From the IMG/VR virus record IMGVR_UViG_3300021414_000063, positions 1 through 33,047 of that record: a DNA stretch of 33,047 nt; one strand, given 5' to 3'. Each line of letters starts with the position of its first letter. Positions within the stretch are counted from its first letter, which is position 1. A program made the translations under genes and the position numbers. The notes beneath the pieces were generated by a model. That model saw nothing but the letters and a program-made list of their open reading frames with translations. It ran no database searches and was not told where the DNA came from. Shown here piece by piece: positions 1 to 8,049 of the stretch. This DNA is from a virus.

Positions 1-231
1 CTAAGTACATAAGTTATTCTTAATACAATCAATAATCCTAGCGTAAATCAAAGAGTGTATTTTGGTTTCACTTGTTAATGAGTATTCACCATCCTTTCTG
101 ATCACATAGTTTTTGAACGCATTGTTGATGTAGATTCTAAATAGATTCCTATCACCCTTAACTGGTTCGATTGTTATCAAGTCTGCGCCAATCTTGATAT
201 CAATTTTTTCTGTAACTGCTTTAACATTCAT
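1..231 (-). CDS. hypothetical small protein (76 aa)
   Basis: A complete 76-residue ORF; the stop codon is the first three bases of the window. I do not recognise the family. It has no signal peptide or membrane segment, is mixed alpha/beta in character with many Lys/Ile, and has one Cys near the C-terminus. It lies downstream of a small membrane protein gene, 61 bases away, at the left edge beyond the lysis genes. It may be host DNA or a late accessory gene of the phage; the sequence does not decide. Confidence 0.6.
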   Translation of the reverse strand: MNVKAVTEKIDIKIGADLITIEPVKGDRNLFRIYINNAFKNYVIRKDGEYSLTSETKIHSLIYARIIDCIKNNLCT

Positions 232-292
232 AAAACAAAGTTTACTAATAATTTTAGCAATTAAAAGAAAAGTTGTTAACGAGTAACGGAAA

Positions 293-691
293 TCAGCGAT
301 TCAAAAATACTTGAAGAAAGTAAATTGAAAAGAATACACAACAAATTCCAATAAATAATTTAAATGATAAATTATATGATTTGTCGCTTATAGTAAATGA
401 ATAATCCGAATTTTTTCCTCTTTTTGGGAGTTTAAAAAAATAGATATGGATTAGATATATTAAATAGAAAAACGAAAGTGATACGATAAAAGAAATTGAC
501 TTATGGATGGAAAGCTTGAAACGTATATCCGTAAAAATATAAATTATAGAAACACAGGTACCTAAAATAAACAGATAACAGATTGCGCAAACAGATGAGG
601 CTAGAAATGGCAATGCCCGATTATAACCATCTTTCTTTAGAAAATAATTGTAAAAAGATTTATAAAACAACATTAATTGCGATTTCTCCAT
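293..691 (-). CDS. hypothetical integral membrane protein (132 aa)
   Basis: Family not recognised. Three hydrophobic segments are visible, at about residues 29-52, 62-87 and 110-130, separated by short polar loops rich in Lys and Ser; the N-terminus carries a basic KKDGYNR patch. No catalytic motif is visible. It stands alone with about 60 bases on the downstream side and 130 on the upstream side, where the terminator of the cold-shock gene lies, so it should have its own promoter. It could be a chromosomal gene flanking the phage or phage cargo. Confidence 0.6.
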   Translation of the reverse strand: MEKSQLMLFYKSFYNYFLKKDGYNRALPFLASSVCAICYLFILGTCVSIIYIFTDIRFKLSIHKSISFIVSLSFFYLIYLIHIYFFKLPKRGKNSDYSFTISDKSYNLSFKLFIGICCVFFSIYFLQVFLNR

Positions 692-753
692 TTACTATTT
701 AAATTTTTATATCCATCTCCAATTTAGGTATTTCATTTTAAAACTCGAATGAT

Positions 754-786
754 AAAAAAAAATGCAGATAGAATGAACTACCTGCA
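754..786 (-). terminator. Rho-independent terminator of the cold-shock gene
   Basis: Inverted repeat GCAGATAG (764-771) / CTACCTGC (778-785), one A.C mismatch, 6-base loop. Read on the minus strand it is followed by nine T (754-762). It lies about 40 bases after the stop of the cold-shock gene. Confidence 0.75.
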
Positions 787-824
787 CCTAATTAGGGATG
801 ACTTTATTTGTTTGGATATTACTT

Positions 825-1013
825 TTAAACCAATTTTACATTTACGGCATTTGCGCCTTTTTTGCCCTGCTCGATATCAAATGTCACTTCATCACCTTCA
901 CAAAGTTCTTGTTTTAAAGCTGATGCGTGAACAAATATTTCTTCACCGCTTTCTGTCTTAATGAATCCAAAACCTTTAGATTCATTGAAAAATTTTACTG
1001 TACCTGATGCCAT
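825..1013 (-). CDS. cold-shock domain protein (CspA family)
   Basis: A 62-residue single cold-shock domain, the usual length for a compact CspA-type protein. RNP1 is seen as KGFGFI (residues 13-18) and RNP2 as IFVHA (26-30), with the conserved GTVKFFN start and VTFDIEQGKKG near the end. Such proteins bind single-stranded RNA/DNA through aromatic residues and act as RNA chaperones or antiterminators in the cytoplasm. The gene has its own promoter (1026-1056) and terminator (754-786), so it is a monocistronic unit next to the phage lysis genes. It could be the first chromosomal gene or a phage-borne copy; the sequence does not say which. Confidence 0.93.
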   Translation of the reverse strand: MASGTVKFFNESKGFGFIKTESGEEIFVHASALKQELCEGDEVTFDIEQGKKGANAVNVKLV

Positions 1014-1025
1014 TATCTTTTTCTT

Positions 1026-1056
1026 TAAAGATATATTTTACAACTAATAAATCAAA
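1026..1056 (-). promoter_or_regulatory. Bacteroidota-type promoter of the cold-shock gene
   Basis: On the minus strand TTTG (1053-1056), a 19-base spacer and TATCTTTA (1026-1033). This matches the -33 TTTG / -7 TAnnTTTG pattern with one mismatch, 12 bases before the start codon. Confidence 0.6.
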
Positions 1057-1066
1057 TATTCAGGAT

Positions 1067-1513
1067 TTATTTGTCCTTTTGTTCAATCTTACTTTTCAGC
1101 GTTCCAAACACATTAGAAACTATCTCTTTCGCTTGCGTAGCCACCTTAATACCTGTTAAGTGTTCTATATTTTCAACAATTCCCGAAAATAAAGCTACCA
1201 ATGGAATGCCAACCATCAATTTGAAAATTGCTAAGTCTTCTTTTAAATAGCTGGTTTGGAAATAGTGTATCACTAATATATAGATTAAAAAAAGAGTAAC
1301 ATCCTTAATTTGTTTAATCAAAAATGCCTTAAAGTTGATTTTTTCTTTTTTATCGATGCAAACCCATACATCAAGAATGGCATCGATTATGACAAATACA
1401 ACTAGCATAATTGCTAATTCTCGTGCTGGCTCAAACCAAATAAGAAAAATACCGACTATTTGAAGAAACCATAATTTTAATGTTGTAAATAAGGATGTGA
1501 TTTGCTGTAACAT
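1067..1513 (-). CDS. phage holin (Bacteroidota toxin-secretion/phage-lysis type)
   Basis: About 148 aa. I place the start at the ATG at 1513, four bases after the endolysin stop; an upstream in-frame start at 1543 would overlap the endolysin. The first hydrophobic stretches (about residues 10-45) are followed by a charged linker with DKKEK, another membrane segment (about 77-92) and a further hydrophobic one (about 105-125), then a basic C-terminus. This layout fits the phage_holin_4 family, small inner-membrane proteins that form the lesion releasing or activating the endolysin. The adjacent GH24 endolysin supports the call; similarity is judged by eye. Confidence 0.75.
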   Translation of the reverse strand: MLQQITSLFTTLKLWFLQIVGIFLIWFEPARELAIMLVVFVIIDAILDVWVCIDKKEKINFKAFLIKQIKDVTLFLIYILVIHYFQTSYLKEDLAIFKLMVGIPLVALFSGIVENIEHLTGIKVATQAKEIVSNVFGTLKSKIEQKDK

Positions 1514-1517
1514 AGAA

Positions 1518-1961
1518 TTATGATTTATATAAATTAATCTCACGATTACGCCTATTTACAAGCACGTCAATAATTTTTTTAGCAGCGTGAACCCATTTCT
1601 TAAATTCTTTAAAAATCTCATCTAAAGAAGCTTTAGAATTGATTTTCTTTAATAGCGTTGAGGTTGAAAATGCAAACGTTCCAACATTGTAGCAGAAGGA
1701 AACCAAAGCATTAAATTGATTTTGCTTCAATGGTACTTTCACATTTTTGTTTACTGCATCTTCGTAAATTGAGATTTTTTTATCAAATAAATCTTTAGCT
1801 TCTGCCAATGTGATTTTATCACCTTTTTTTACTGGTCGGTTATCCAAGTGATAGGTATTTCCATAACCTATAGTCCAAACCCCAGCAGGGCATAAATAAG
1901 CTTCAAGCCTTAAACCTTCTTCATTGTGAATAAATTTTATTCCATTTCCATCTAATTTCAT
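1518..1961 (-). CDS. endolysin, GH24 (T4-type) lysozyme
   Basis: 147 aa, standard for a single-domain GH24 muramidase, which cleaves the MurNAc-GlcNAc bond of peptidoglycan. The catalytic region reads EEGLRLEAYLCPAGVWTIGYG, giving the E-8-(D/C)-5-T triad as E15, C24 and T30. Many phage lysozymes carry Cys where T4 has Asp20, so the Cys is not a defect. The NQFNALVSFCYNVG segment (about residues 81-94) is also conserved. No signal peptide or signal-anchor is present, so export should depend on the holin that follows. The C-terminus lacks a wall-binding domain. It sits after the tail genes, as usual for a lysis cassette. Confidence 0.95.
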   Translation of the reverse strand: MKLDGNGIKFIHNEEGLRLEAYLCPAGVWTIGYGNTYHLDNRPVKKGDKITLAEAKDLFDKKISIYEDAVNKNVKVPLKQNQFNALVSFCYNVGTFAFSTSTLLKKINSKASLDEIFKEFKKWVHAAKKIIDVLVNRRNREINLYKS

Positions 1962-1994
1962 TTAGTTTTTAATTCTATTAATTTCACGCTGTTA

Positions 1995-3977
1995 TTAGCC
2001 ACGTGCAGCTCTCCAACCAGTATAGACTGGCTTGGTGTAAGTTGCGATGTTGTAATTGTCATCGCCCATCATTATTGTTTTTGTATAGCTAAATAGTCCC
2101 TCATTATCTTCATTTAATAATTCAAATAATTCAACATTTGAAGTATCATTCTTCAAACTTAGCTGTGCCTTAAATGGCATATATTTCCCCGTGAGATTAT
2201 CAATATTGTAAATCTTGCCAAAATCAAATTCACCCTTAACAGATGTGCTAAAATTTTTGAATGGCTCTCTGTATTGATTTAAAATCGATTTGCTGGCGAT
2301 CTCCAATAATGGTTTAGATTCGTTTTTCCCTTCTCTAGCCCAATTTTGGGTGTAGGTGTAACCAGTTGATGTATTTAACATCAGTTGATTCGTATATCCA
2401 ATTGATTTAAACTCACCAAATAAAGGTTCGAACTCCGTATAAGGGTCAAGATGATTTAAGTCACTTATTAGCTTGTATTTTTCTCCTGTATACTTCGATG
2501 AATTTTTATAATCATACTTAATTGAAAATTCTCGTAACACCATATCATCATTACGCAACCCTGCTGAATTATTGAAGGGTGCAAATATGTAAACCTGCAT
2601 ACTGGTATAAGTTGCATCGTAAATTGGTATTACATTTATTTCATCCACGAAAAAATAGTCCTGTCGCCAATTACCTCCGATCCTTCTATAAATAGCTGGA
2701 TAGCTACCATCGGGTGCTTGAACTTTAATATAATTGAATGAATTTGACCATTGATAACTACCATCAGCATTCTTATATAGCCAACTAGTATTAGTTGGAG
2801 AAGTTATTTTAATCGCAATACGAAGATTTGCTGAATGTCCAATTCTCAATTTAATAGTATCAACATTTCCGATAAATGAATTAAAGTTGTTTACCAGAAA
2901 TGAAAGGTTAGGACTATTAGCATTTATACTTCCATCGTTATCATTACGTGTGTTAATCTGCAATATTGAATCACTTCTGGTATTACCTGTTTTTGCAACT
3001 GATAAACCATTGTTAACCCAAAATTTAGGTGTGCCACTGTCCCATTCAGTAAATTTTGAGTTTAACAATAATTCATCAGCTACATTGCATTCATTATTAA
3101 CTGTCAAAGATTTAAACGGGGTTTGATAGGTAAAATTAGCATCATTATTGACAAACCTTAATGCACTATTCCTACCGATAGTTGATGTAATATTTGAAGT
3201 TGTTACTGCGTTTGAGGTTGAAGAAGCACTATCAAAAGAAATGTTATAAGTCCTTCTAATTAGGTTACTTTGAAGTTTATAGTTAACTCTTTCAATAAAA
3301 TATGTACCCTCCTTGTAGTAGATGTAGGCATTGTAAATCTCTAAAATCGATTTTAAAACCTCACTACAATTATTTACATCTGTATCATTTTTTAGGTAAA
3401 CAAACGGATTGACAAACACCCTATTTAGTGCTTCGTTGCTTGCATTATTTTTATCGATTCTACTCTCATATAAATCTATAGATGAAACTAACTGTGTTCC
3501 ATTTCTCAATCTGCTTAAACAAGCTAAAATAGCCTCTATTTGGGTCATTTTATTTAGGTACAAACTTCCAATTGATGGTTTGAAATCCAAAAATTTTAAA
3601 TCACCTAAACCATCAGTTGCACGTATTGTAACCAAGTAAGGTAAAGGCATAAAAGGCTCATTGTAGTTATCTTGGATAACATAACCACTCCAATACAAAG
3701 CACCATTCTTTAATATTTCAATTTTGAAATCATTCTTATTTGCTTTTACGATTTCGGTAAACTGGTAATTGTACTTAGCATAAAATGAAATGGCACATTC
3801 AGAACCTCTTATTGTTTCAAATTTGTTTTCACCGCCATTGTAATTGATTATTACTGGCTCACCCCCCATCACTAAATCAGTAACAGCAGATGCATAATCC
3901 TTCTGTAAAATGCGAACCTTATAATTAATACCTAATTCAGATGAAAATTCTGATGTATATTTAATTCCGTATGCCAT
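1995..3977 (-). CDS. putative tail-tip/baseplate protein with inserted carbohydrate-binding-like domain
   Basis: 660 aa, translationally coupled to the tape measure gene: its ATG shares one base with the tape measure stop (TAATG). Position directly after the tape measure and before lysis is that of distal tail or baseplate-hub proteins. Residues about 1-135 form a beta-rich domain (YKVRILQKDY ... DNYNEPFMPLPYLVTIRATDG) that I associate with a tail-associated family of Bacteroidota phages. Residues about 301-480 look like an inserted carbohydrate-binding domain of the kind that begins with LLxNSxF ... P..W. The C-terminal part (about 490-660) resumes the tail-like pattern. No peptidase or hydrolase motif is visible. 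Role as hub or receptor-facing tip is inferred from position. Confidence 0.7.
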   Translation of the reverse strand: MAYGIKYTSEFSSELGINYKVRILQKDYASAVTDLVMGGEPVIINYNGGENKFETIRGSECAISFYAKYNYQFTEIVKANKNDFKIEILKNGALYWSGYVIQDNYNEPFMPLPYLVTIRATDGLGDLKFLDFKPSIGSLYLNKMTQIEAILACLSRLRNGTQLVSSIDLYESRIDKNNASNEALNRVFVNPFVYLKNDTDVNNCSEVLKSILEIYNAYIYYKEGTYFIERVNYKLQSNLIRRTYNISFDSASSTSNAVTTSNITSTIGRNSALRFVNNDANFTYQTPFKSLTVNNECNVADELLLNSKFTEWDSGTPKFWVNNGLSVAKTGNTRSDSILQINTRNDNDGSINANSPNLSFLVNNFNSFIGNVDTIKLRIGHSANLRIAIKITSPTNTSWLYKNADGSYQWSNSFNYIKVQAPDGSYPAIYRRIGGNWRQDYFFVDEINVIPIYDATYTSMQVYIFAPFNNSAGLRNDDMVLREFSIKYDYKNSSKYTGEKYKLISDLNHLDPYTEFEPLFGEFKSIGYTNQLMLNTSTGYTYTQNWAREGKNESKPLLEIASKSILNQYREPFKNFSTSVKGEFDFGKIYNIDNLTGKYMPFKAQLSLKNDTSNVELFELLNEDNEGLFSYTKTIMMGDDNYNIATYTKPVYTGWRAARG

Positions 3978-6460
3978 TATGAAGTTCTTAACTGTCTTTT
4001 GCTGTGATTATTAAGCACACCCACTAATTTATCACCTTGAATTTCAAAGTAAACCTGACCACCACCAGAGCCACCAACATCACCTAACATTGATTTAAGT
4101 GAGTTTAAAGGTGCTACAACTTCTGGATTACCTCTACCAGCAGATGGATATTCTCCAAAAATCGCATTAGTCGGGCTTGACACAATTCCACCTTTAGCGA
4201 ATGCTGTTTGTTTTTGTTGTTTTCCACCTCCAAGTAATCCAGCAAATGCACCAGCAGCAACTTTTAAAGCAAGCCCAGCAGCTATTGCTGCAGGTGCAGC
4301 AAATAAACCAGCACCTGGAACAAGTAGTGCAGCGTCCAATTTAGATTTAACCAAAGCAGCAACACCATACTGTAAAAGCATATCACCAAATTGTGATAAG
4401 AATTTCCCGAATGCACCAATTAAACTTTGACCAAATGCTGCTATTACGTTACCACCTGTGGCAAATGCTTCACCAATTGAGCTGAATGCATCACCTAATC
4501 CACCAGCAATACCATCAGTTATTAATCCTGTAAATTGAGTATTAAAATTTTTTGCTAGTCCTAAAATCTTCTGAAAATCTTTATCAACGCCAACACTCTG
4601 AATTTTAGGTAAAGCGATCTTAGCTTCTGATGTTTTAGCTTTGCTGTCGCTAACCTTATCACTAAATCCTTTAGGTAGTTGTAATAGATTATTATCCTGT
4701 TGAAGTGCCTGTAATTTCTTGATTGATGATGATAATGGGTCAACACCATTTTTAATTAAACCATTGATAGCATCTTGATATGCCCCTATTCTGCTGACAG
4801 CTTTTTCATCAAAACTTTTCCCAAATTCAATACCAATCTGCTGAAGTTTAATTGCTAAATCTTTGTATACATCTGCGATATCTTCCGCTCGTTTTTTCTC
4901 ATCAGCGGAAAGTGTTTTCTTATCATCAGTTTTCTTTGTTATAGTCGGTGCATCAGATTTAGCAACCTCTTTGTTAAAGTCTTTTACTGCTGTAGTTGCC
5001 TTTCTAACTGGTACTGATAAGAAATCAAAAGCTTTAGCGATACGTTTATTAGCATTCTCAAAACCTGCTGCAATATTATTTGCACCAATCATTTTGAAGA
5101 AACTTGCAAGCGTGTTGTTCAGCATAGTTAAACCACCCTTAACAACAGATAGAATACCATTCCAAATAGATATGGCAACAGTTTTCAACCCTTCCCAAGC
5201 ACCCGACCAATCACCTTTAAGAACCGAACTAAATACTTTAAACCATCCAGAAATGACACCTAATACAGTTGAAATTACACCCTGAATAATTGTGAAAGAA
5301 CCTTTAACAGCACCAATTACGTTACTTCCAATGGTATTCCAGATTGAGATAATATAGCCTTTAACAGTATTGAAAATTGATTTTAAAGAATCCCACCAAT
5401 CACTGGCATAACTTACAATAGCATCAAACAATGCTGAACCCTCACCACTAACAAAATATGCTTTAATTGCATCCCAATTGGAAATGATTGCATAAGCAGC
5501 AGCAGCGATCGCTGCAACAACCAATGTTACAGGGCTTGCTAAAGCAGCAAAACCAACCATCAAAGCAGGTAAAACAGTTCCAATAAATACGCCTAGTGCT
5601 GCAATAATTGGTGGTAACACAATTGCAAAAGCTGCAAATGCTAATGTTATTTTTTGTGTTTGCGGTGATAAAGATTTAAACCACTTTGTAACCTCTGATA
5701 AACCATCAACTATTTTATCACTAAATTCGGCTATATCTAAATTATTATTGATGATTTCGCCTAATTCCGCTAAGTTGGAAAATACACCATCTTTTAAATT
5801 CTCGAAGGCTGCCTTTACACCACCCGCTGCTTTAGGCAATTTTGATAGACCGTTTACAATAGCATCCGCAACTTGACCAGAAGTGATTCCTAATTCTTTT
5901 AATTCATCCGAACGAGCAGTTCCAAATGCTTCTTTGAGTAACGGTGTTACCTGTGGAATAGCATCTTTTATTATATTAAGGTCTTCCCCAAGTGGAAAAT
6001 CCGTATTAGCTAATTGCGATAGACCATAAACTGCTCTTTCGAATTGGTCTGTACTACCACCAACAGTAGCAACAGCATTACCAAATGCCATTATTGATTT
6101 CTCAGCCTTTTCTGCAGTGAAACCGATTACTTGAAGATTCATTGAACCTTTAGTAACTTCTTGTAACCCAAGAGAAGGTAGTTTTGCAATCTCTTTTAAT
6201 CGTACAAATTGCTTTTCAGCTTCTTCTGCACTACCAGTAATTGCAGTCAGACCATTTTTTAATGATTGAAAATCACCGAAAGCTTTAATGGCTGCACCAC
6301 CTAATGCAGCTAATGGTAGTGACACGTAGGTTGACATTGTGCCACCAAAATCTTTCATTTGGTTACCGACCTGTTTTAACTGGTCTTGTACTCCCTTTAG
6401 TGCTTGTTGAAATCCAGAATTATCACCATCAAATATGAAATTTAAAGTATTATCTGCCAA
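3977..6460 (-). CDS. tail tape measure protein
   Basis: 827 aa. The N-terminal part (about residues 30-260) shows the phage tape-measure domain, including FGDFQSLKNGLTAITGSAEEAEKQF, the LPSLGLQEVTKGSMNLQ segment and the NTDFPLGEDLNIIKDAIPQ segment. Hydrophobic stretches at about 270-330 and in the last 180 residues (alanine/glycine rich) are typical. The protein sets tail length and is ejected with DNA; at the usual 0.15 nm per residue 827 aa would correspond to a tail near 120 nm (inference). The start is TTG at 6460: no in-frame ATG is nearby and the N-terminus MADNTLNF fits. A terminator-like hairpin lies between the chaperone gene and this start. Confidence 0.93.
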   Translation of the reverse strand: MADNTLNFIFDGDNSGFQQALKGVQDQLKQVGNQMKDFGGTMSTYVSLPLAALGGAAIKAFGDFQSLKNGLTAITGSAEEAEKQFVRLKEIAKLPSLGLQEVTKGSMNLQVIGFTAEKAEKSIMAFGNAVATVGGSTDQFERAVYGLSQLANTDFPLGEDLNIIKDAIPQVTPLLKEAFGTARSDELKELGITSGQVADAIVNGLSKLPKAAGGVKAAFENLKDGVFSNLAELGEIINNNLDIAEFSDKIVDGLSEVTKWFKSLSPQTQKITLAFAAFAIVLPPIIAALGVFIGTVLPALMVGFAALASPVTLVVAAIAAAAYAIISNWDAIKAYFVSGEGSALFDAIVSYASDWWDSLKSIFNTVKGYIISIWNTIGSNVIGAVKGSFTIIQGVISTVLGVISGWFKVFSSVLKGDWSGAWEGLKTVAISIWNGILSVVKGGLTMLNNTLASFFKMIGANNIAAGFENANKRIAKAFDFLSVPVRKATTAVKDFNKEVAKSDAPTITKKTDDKKTLSADEKKRAEDIADVYKDLAIKLQQIGIEFGKSFDEKAVSRIGAYQDAINGLIKNGVDPLSSSIKKLQALQQDNNLLQLPKGFSDKVSDSKAKTSEAKIALPKIQSVGVDKDFQKILGLAKNFNTQFTGLITDGIAGGLGDAFSSIGEAFATGGNVIAAFGQSLIGAFGKFLSQFGDMLLQYGVAALVKSKLDAALLVPGAGLFAAPAAIAAGLALKVAAGAFAGLLGGGKQQKQTAFAKGGIVSSPTNAIFGEYPSAGRGNPEVVAPLNSLKSMLGDVGGSGGGQVYFEIQGDKLVGVLNNHSKRQLRTS

Positions 6461-6473
6461 TTGGTTTATTATT

Positions 6474-6516
6474 AAAAAACCCCTTAAATCTTACCTCTAA
6501 GGCTTGTTTTAAGGGG
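6474..6516 (-). terminator. terminator-like hairpin between tail chaperone and tape measure
   Basis: CCCCTTAAA (6480-6488) pairs with TTTAAGGGG (6508-6516); the loop holds a further CCT/AGG pair. On the minus strand the stem is followed by six T (6474-6479), then the tape measure TTG start after about 13 bases. As it lies inside the late operon it probably attenuates rather than ends transcription. Confidence 0.65.
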
Positions 6517-6529
6517 CGCATTCAAAGCA

Positions 6530-6820
6530 TTACGCTTTGTTTATTTTTCCGTACTCTCGAGCGAGACGTTCAAAATCTTCTTTGGTTGGAAGGTCTTTTT
6601 TCTTGTCAATTACCGTATCTGATGGTAATCGAATGAGTTCTTCAGGCGTTAAGTGATTGGCTGAATCCATTTGGATGTTTAAAAGGAATGCTGTTTGCAA
6701 TCTCATTCTTTGCCATTCTCGTTCATCTTTGAACATATAACCTTTTGAGATGTAGTGGTATTCATTGTAGGTAATGCTGTAAAAGTCTTTTAAACTCATT
6801 CCGATCTCACCTACTGCCAT
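6530..6820 (-). CDS. tail assembly chaperone, -1 frameshift extension (gpT-like)
   Basis: 96 aa counted from an ATG at 6820, but the frame is open upstream through 6844 and lies in the -1 frame of the preceding gene, whose last codons are a run of nine A. A -1 slip there joins the two ORFs via IEFVECLGMAVGEIGMSLKD, a segment resembling the second half of siphoviral tail assembly chaperones (lambda gpGT type). The real product is therefore probably a G-T fusion of about 231 aa made at low frequency, which recruits tail tube subunits to the tape measure. Free translation from 6820 is possible but I see no ribosome binding site. The stop is 69 bases before the tape measure start. Confidence 0.8.
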   Translation of the reverse strand: MAVGEIGMSLKDFYSITYNEYHYISKGYMFKDEREWQRMRLQTAFLLNIQMDSANHLTPEELIRLPSDTVIDKKKDLPTKEDFERLAREYGKINKA

Positions 6821-6840
6821 TCCCAGACACTCTACAAATT

Positions 6841-6852
6841 CTATTTTTTTTT
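6841..6852 (-). other. predicted -1 ribosomal frameshift site (A9 then TAG)
   Basis: On the minus strand nine A (6844-6852) precede the TAG stop (6841-6843) of the gpG-like gene. Both the P-site and A-site AAA codons can re-pair after slipping back one base. The -1 frame stays open into the downstream ORF: 6844 and the ATG at 6820 differ by 24 bases, a multiple of three. I did not identify a downstream stimulatory structure. Confidence 0.8.
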
Positions 6853-7227
6853 AGAATCTTTAGGTGCTTTGTCCATATCGTTATTTGATTGACTTAAAGC
6901 TTTACCGCTGATTTGAGTTTCTAAAAAGGCTTTGAAAATTCCTTCATATTGCTCTTTTTCAATTTGCCCGAAGTCATTGTATAATTTGAAATAGTTTACC
7001 TCGCCAACTATGGTATTTATCAAGTTGTAGTTACTGATACCAGCATAAAGCAAATCAACCAATAGGTCAAAAGCTTTTACGGGGTCTTCATCGATACCTT
7101 GAAAGAGTTCACCCAAATCATTTAGTGTAATACCTCTTTTTTCTGTTAGCAACTTGATAGAATACATACCGAATTGTACCCCAATTCTATCACCATTTAA
7201 CTCCAAAAACATTAATCCCTTTTGCAT
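6841..7227 (-). CDS. tail assembly chaperone (gpG-like)
   Basis: 128 aa. Position between the tail tube gene and the tape measure, the acidic helical sequence (GITLNDLGELFQGIDEDPVKAFDLLVDLLYAG at about residues 34-65), and the frameshift arrangement with the next ORF identify it as the G-type tail chaperone. It keeps the tape measure soluble and helps tube polymerisation. The C-terminus ends KDSKKK, with the last three Lys codons and stop forming the slippery A9 followed by TAG. The start has a good Shine-Dalgarno, AGGAGAG, seven to eight bases before ATG, which is unusual for this host group. Confidence 0.85.
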   Translation of the reverse strand: MQKGLMFLELNGDRIGVQFGMYSIKLLTEKRGITLNDLGELFQGIDEDPVKAFDLLVDLLYAGISNYNLINTIVGEVNYFKLYNDFGQIEKEQYEGIFKAFLETQISGKALSQSNNDMDKAPKDSKKK

Positions 7228-7256
7228 AAATTACTCTCCTATTTATTTAAAATTGA

Positions 7257-7664
7257 TTATGCTGAAGCAGCTACAGATAATTTACCAGAACCTTTAAAGT
7301 TCACTGAATAGGTTACAACCTCGCCATTGTCACCAGTAATTTCGTATGATTCAGCGTAAACAGTACCACTATAAACTACATTGCCAGTGGTTGCTGTCTT
7401 TGGTTTAAATTGTACGTTTAAAAGTGTACCATTGATGATTGCGTCACTGAATTGGTCTGTTGCACCCCATACCGCTAAACCTTCTGTACTTAATTCCCAG
7501 GATTTAATTGATGGAATAAATTCTGTGAAAGCACCATCACTATCTTTGGTAGTCGAATCAGCTAATTGCTGTGACATTTTGAATGTTGCACTACGTGAAT
7601 TTGCAACTGGTACAGCACCGATATAAACCATAAGGTCTGTGCCTAAAAATTTTGTATTTGCCAT
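7257..7664 (-). CDS. major tail tube protein
   Basis: 135 aa, close to the size of TP901-1/phi13-type major tail proteins. Conserved features are the TTKDSDG loop (about residues 38-44), IKSWELSTEGL (53-63) and the C-terminal ITGDNGEVVTYSVNFKGSG, which with the beta-rich pattern match the tail tube fold. It should polymerise as hexamer rings around the tape measure. The gene is preceded by the recurrent CTATTTAT element (7678-7685), so it likely starts a transcript that continues into the chaperone and tape measure. The same domain recurs at the N-terminus of the 1823-aa protein encoded at 10363-15834. Confidence 0.92.
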   Translation of the reverse strand: MANTKFLGTDLMVYIGAVPVANSRSATFKMSQQLADSTTKDSDGAFTEFIPSIKSWELSTEGLAVWGATDQFSDAIINGTLLNVQFKPKTATTGNVVYSGTVYAESYEITGDNGEVVTYSVNFKGSGKLSVAASA

Positions 7665-7677
7665 TTATGTTTTATTC

Positions 7678-7729
7678 ATAAATAGCTGTGAATAGGCTTA
7701 CTGGATAGGTGAGAAAACTTAATTTATTT
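7678..7729 (-). promoter_or_regulatory. CTATTTAT element and AAGTTT block, tail tube gene
   Basis: ATAAATAG at 7678-7685 (CTATTTAT on the minus strand) lies 13 bases before the tail tube ATG and is followed by GAATAAAAC. Exactly 37 bases from its first base, AAACTTAATTTATTT (7715-7729) begins. TAAGC also occurs between the two. The same arrangement is found at 16291 and 19816. Confidence 0.65.
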
Positions 7730-7775
7730 CAAGAATATCACTGAAAGTTGTATCGGGATTTTTTATATTTACAGT

Positions 7776-8048
7776 ATGCCTGCAAAGTATTTACCAGTTA
7801 AAAATGATAACAAGGAAGTCTTTGACATCATTGATGTAGATTCAGTCGTAGTAATACAAAACCATAAAGATGGTTGTATGGTCGTTACTTTAGGTGCAAT
7901 TGAAGGTTATAACACCTATGAGTTGATAATCTCCTATAAAGAAATCAAAAGGATATTTACTGAAGATAAAGTGGAGTTTTATGAGTCGAACGACTTATTA
8001 TTCTTGGTACGCAAAACTGGTGATGAACTTAAACCTCATCTTAACTAA
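7776..8048 (+). CDS. hypothetical cytosolic cargo protein (90 aa)
   Basis: Family not recognised. 90 residues without signal peptide or membrane segment; mixed beta/alpha, acidic, with a central VVVIQNHKDGCMVVTL. It is on the strand opposite to the phage late genes, immediately downstream of the tail tube promoter region, and is followed by a lipoprotein gene after one base, so the two form a small operon. A possible -7 box TATATTTA (7764-7771) ends only four bases before the ATG, which suggests a leaderless or nearly leaderless mRNA. Opposite orientation and own promoter suggest expression in the lysogen. Function unknown. Confidence 0.7.
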   Translation: MPAKYLPVKNDNKEVFDIIDVDSVVVIQNHKDGCMVVTLGAIEGYNTYELIISYKEIKRIFTEDKVEFYESNDLLFLVRKTGDELKPHLN

Positions 8049-8049
8049 G

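Noticed and set aside
749-961. Plus-strand ORF overlapping the cold-shock gene and its terminator
   Set aside because: It runs antisense through the cold-shock domain coding region and the terminator hairpin; no family features.
4863-5285. Plus-strand ORF of 140 aa opposite the tape measure gene
   Set aside because: It is an antisense shadow of the tape measure coding sequence: low-complexity, Ser/Phe rich, no ribosome binding site or promoter.
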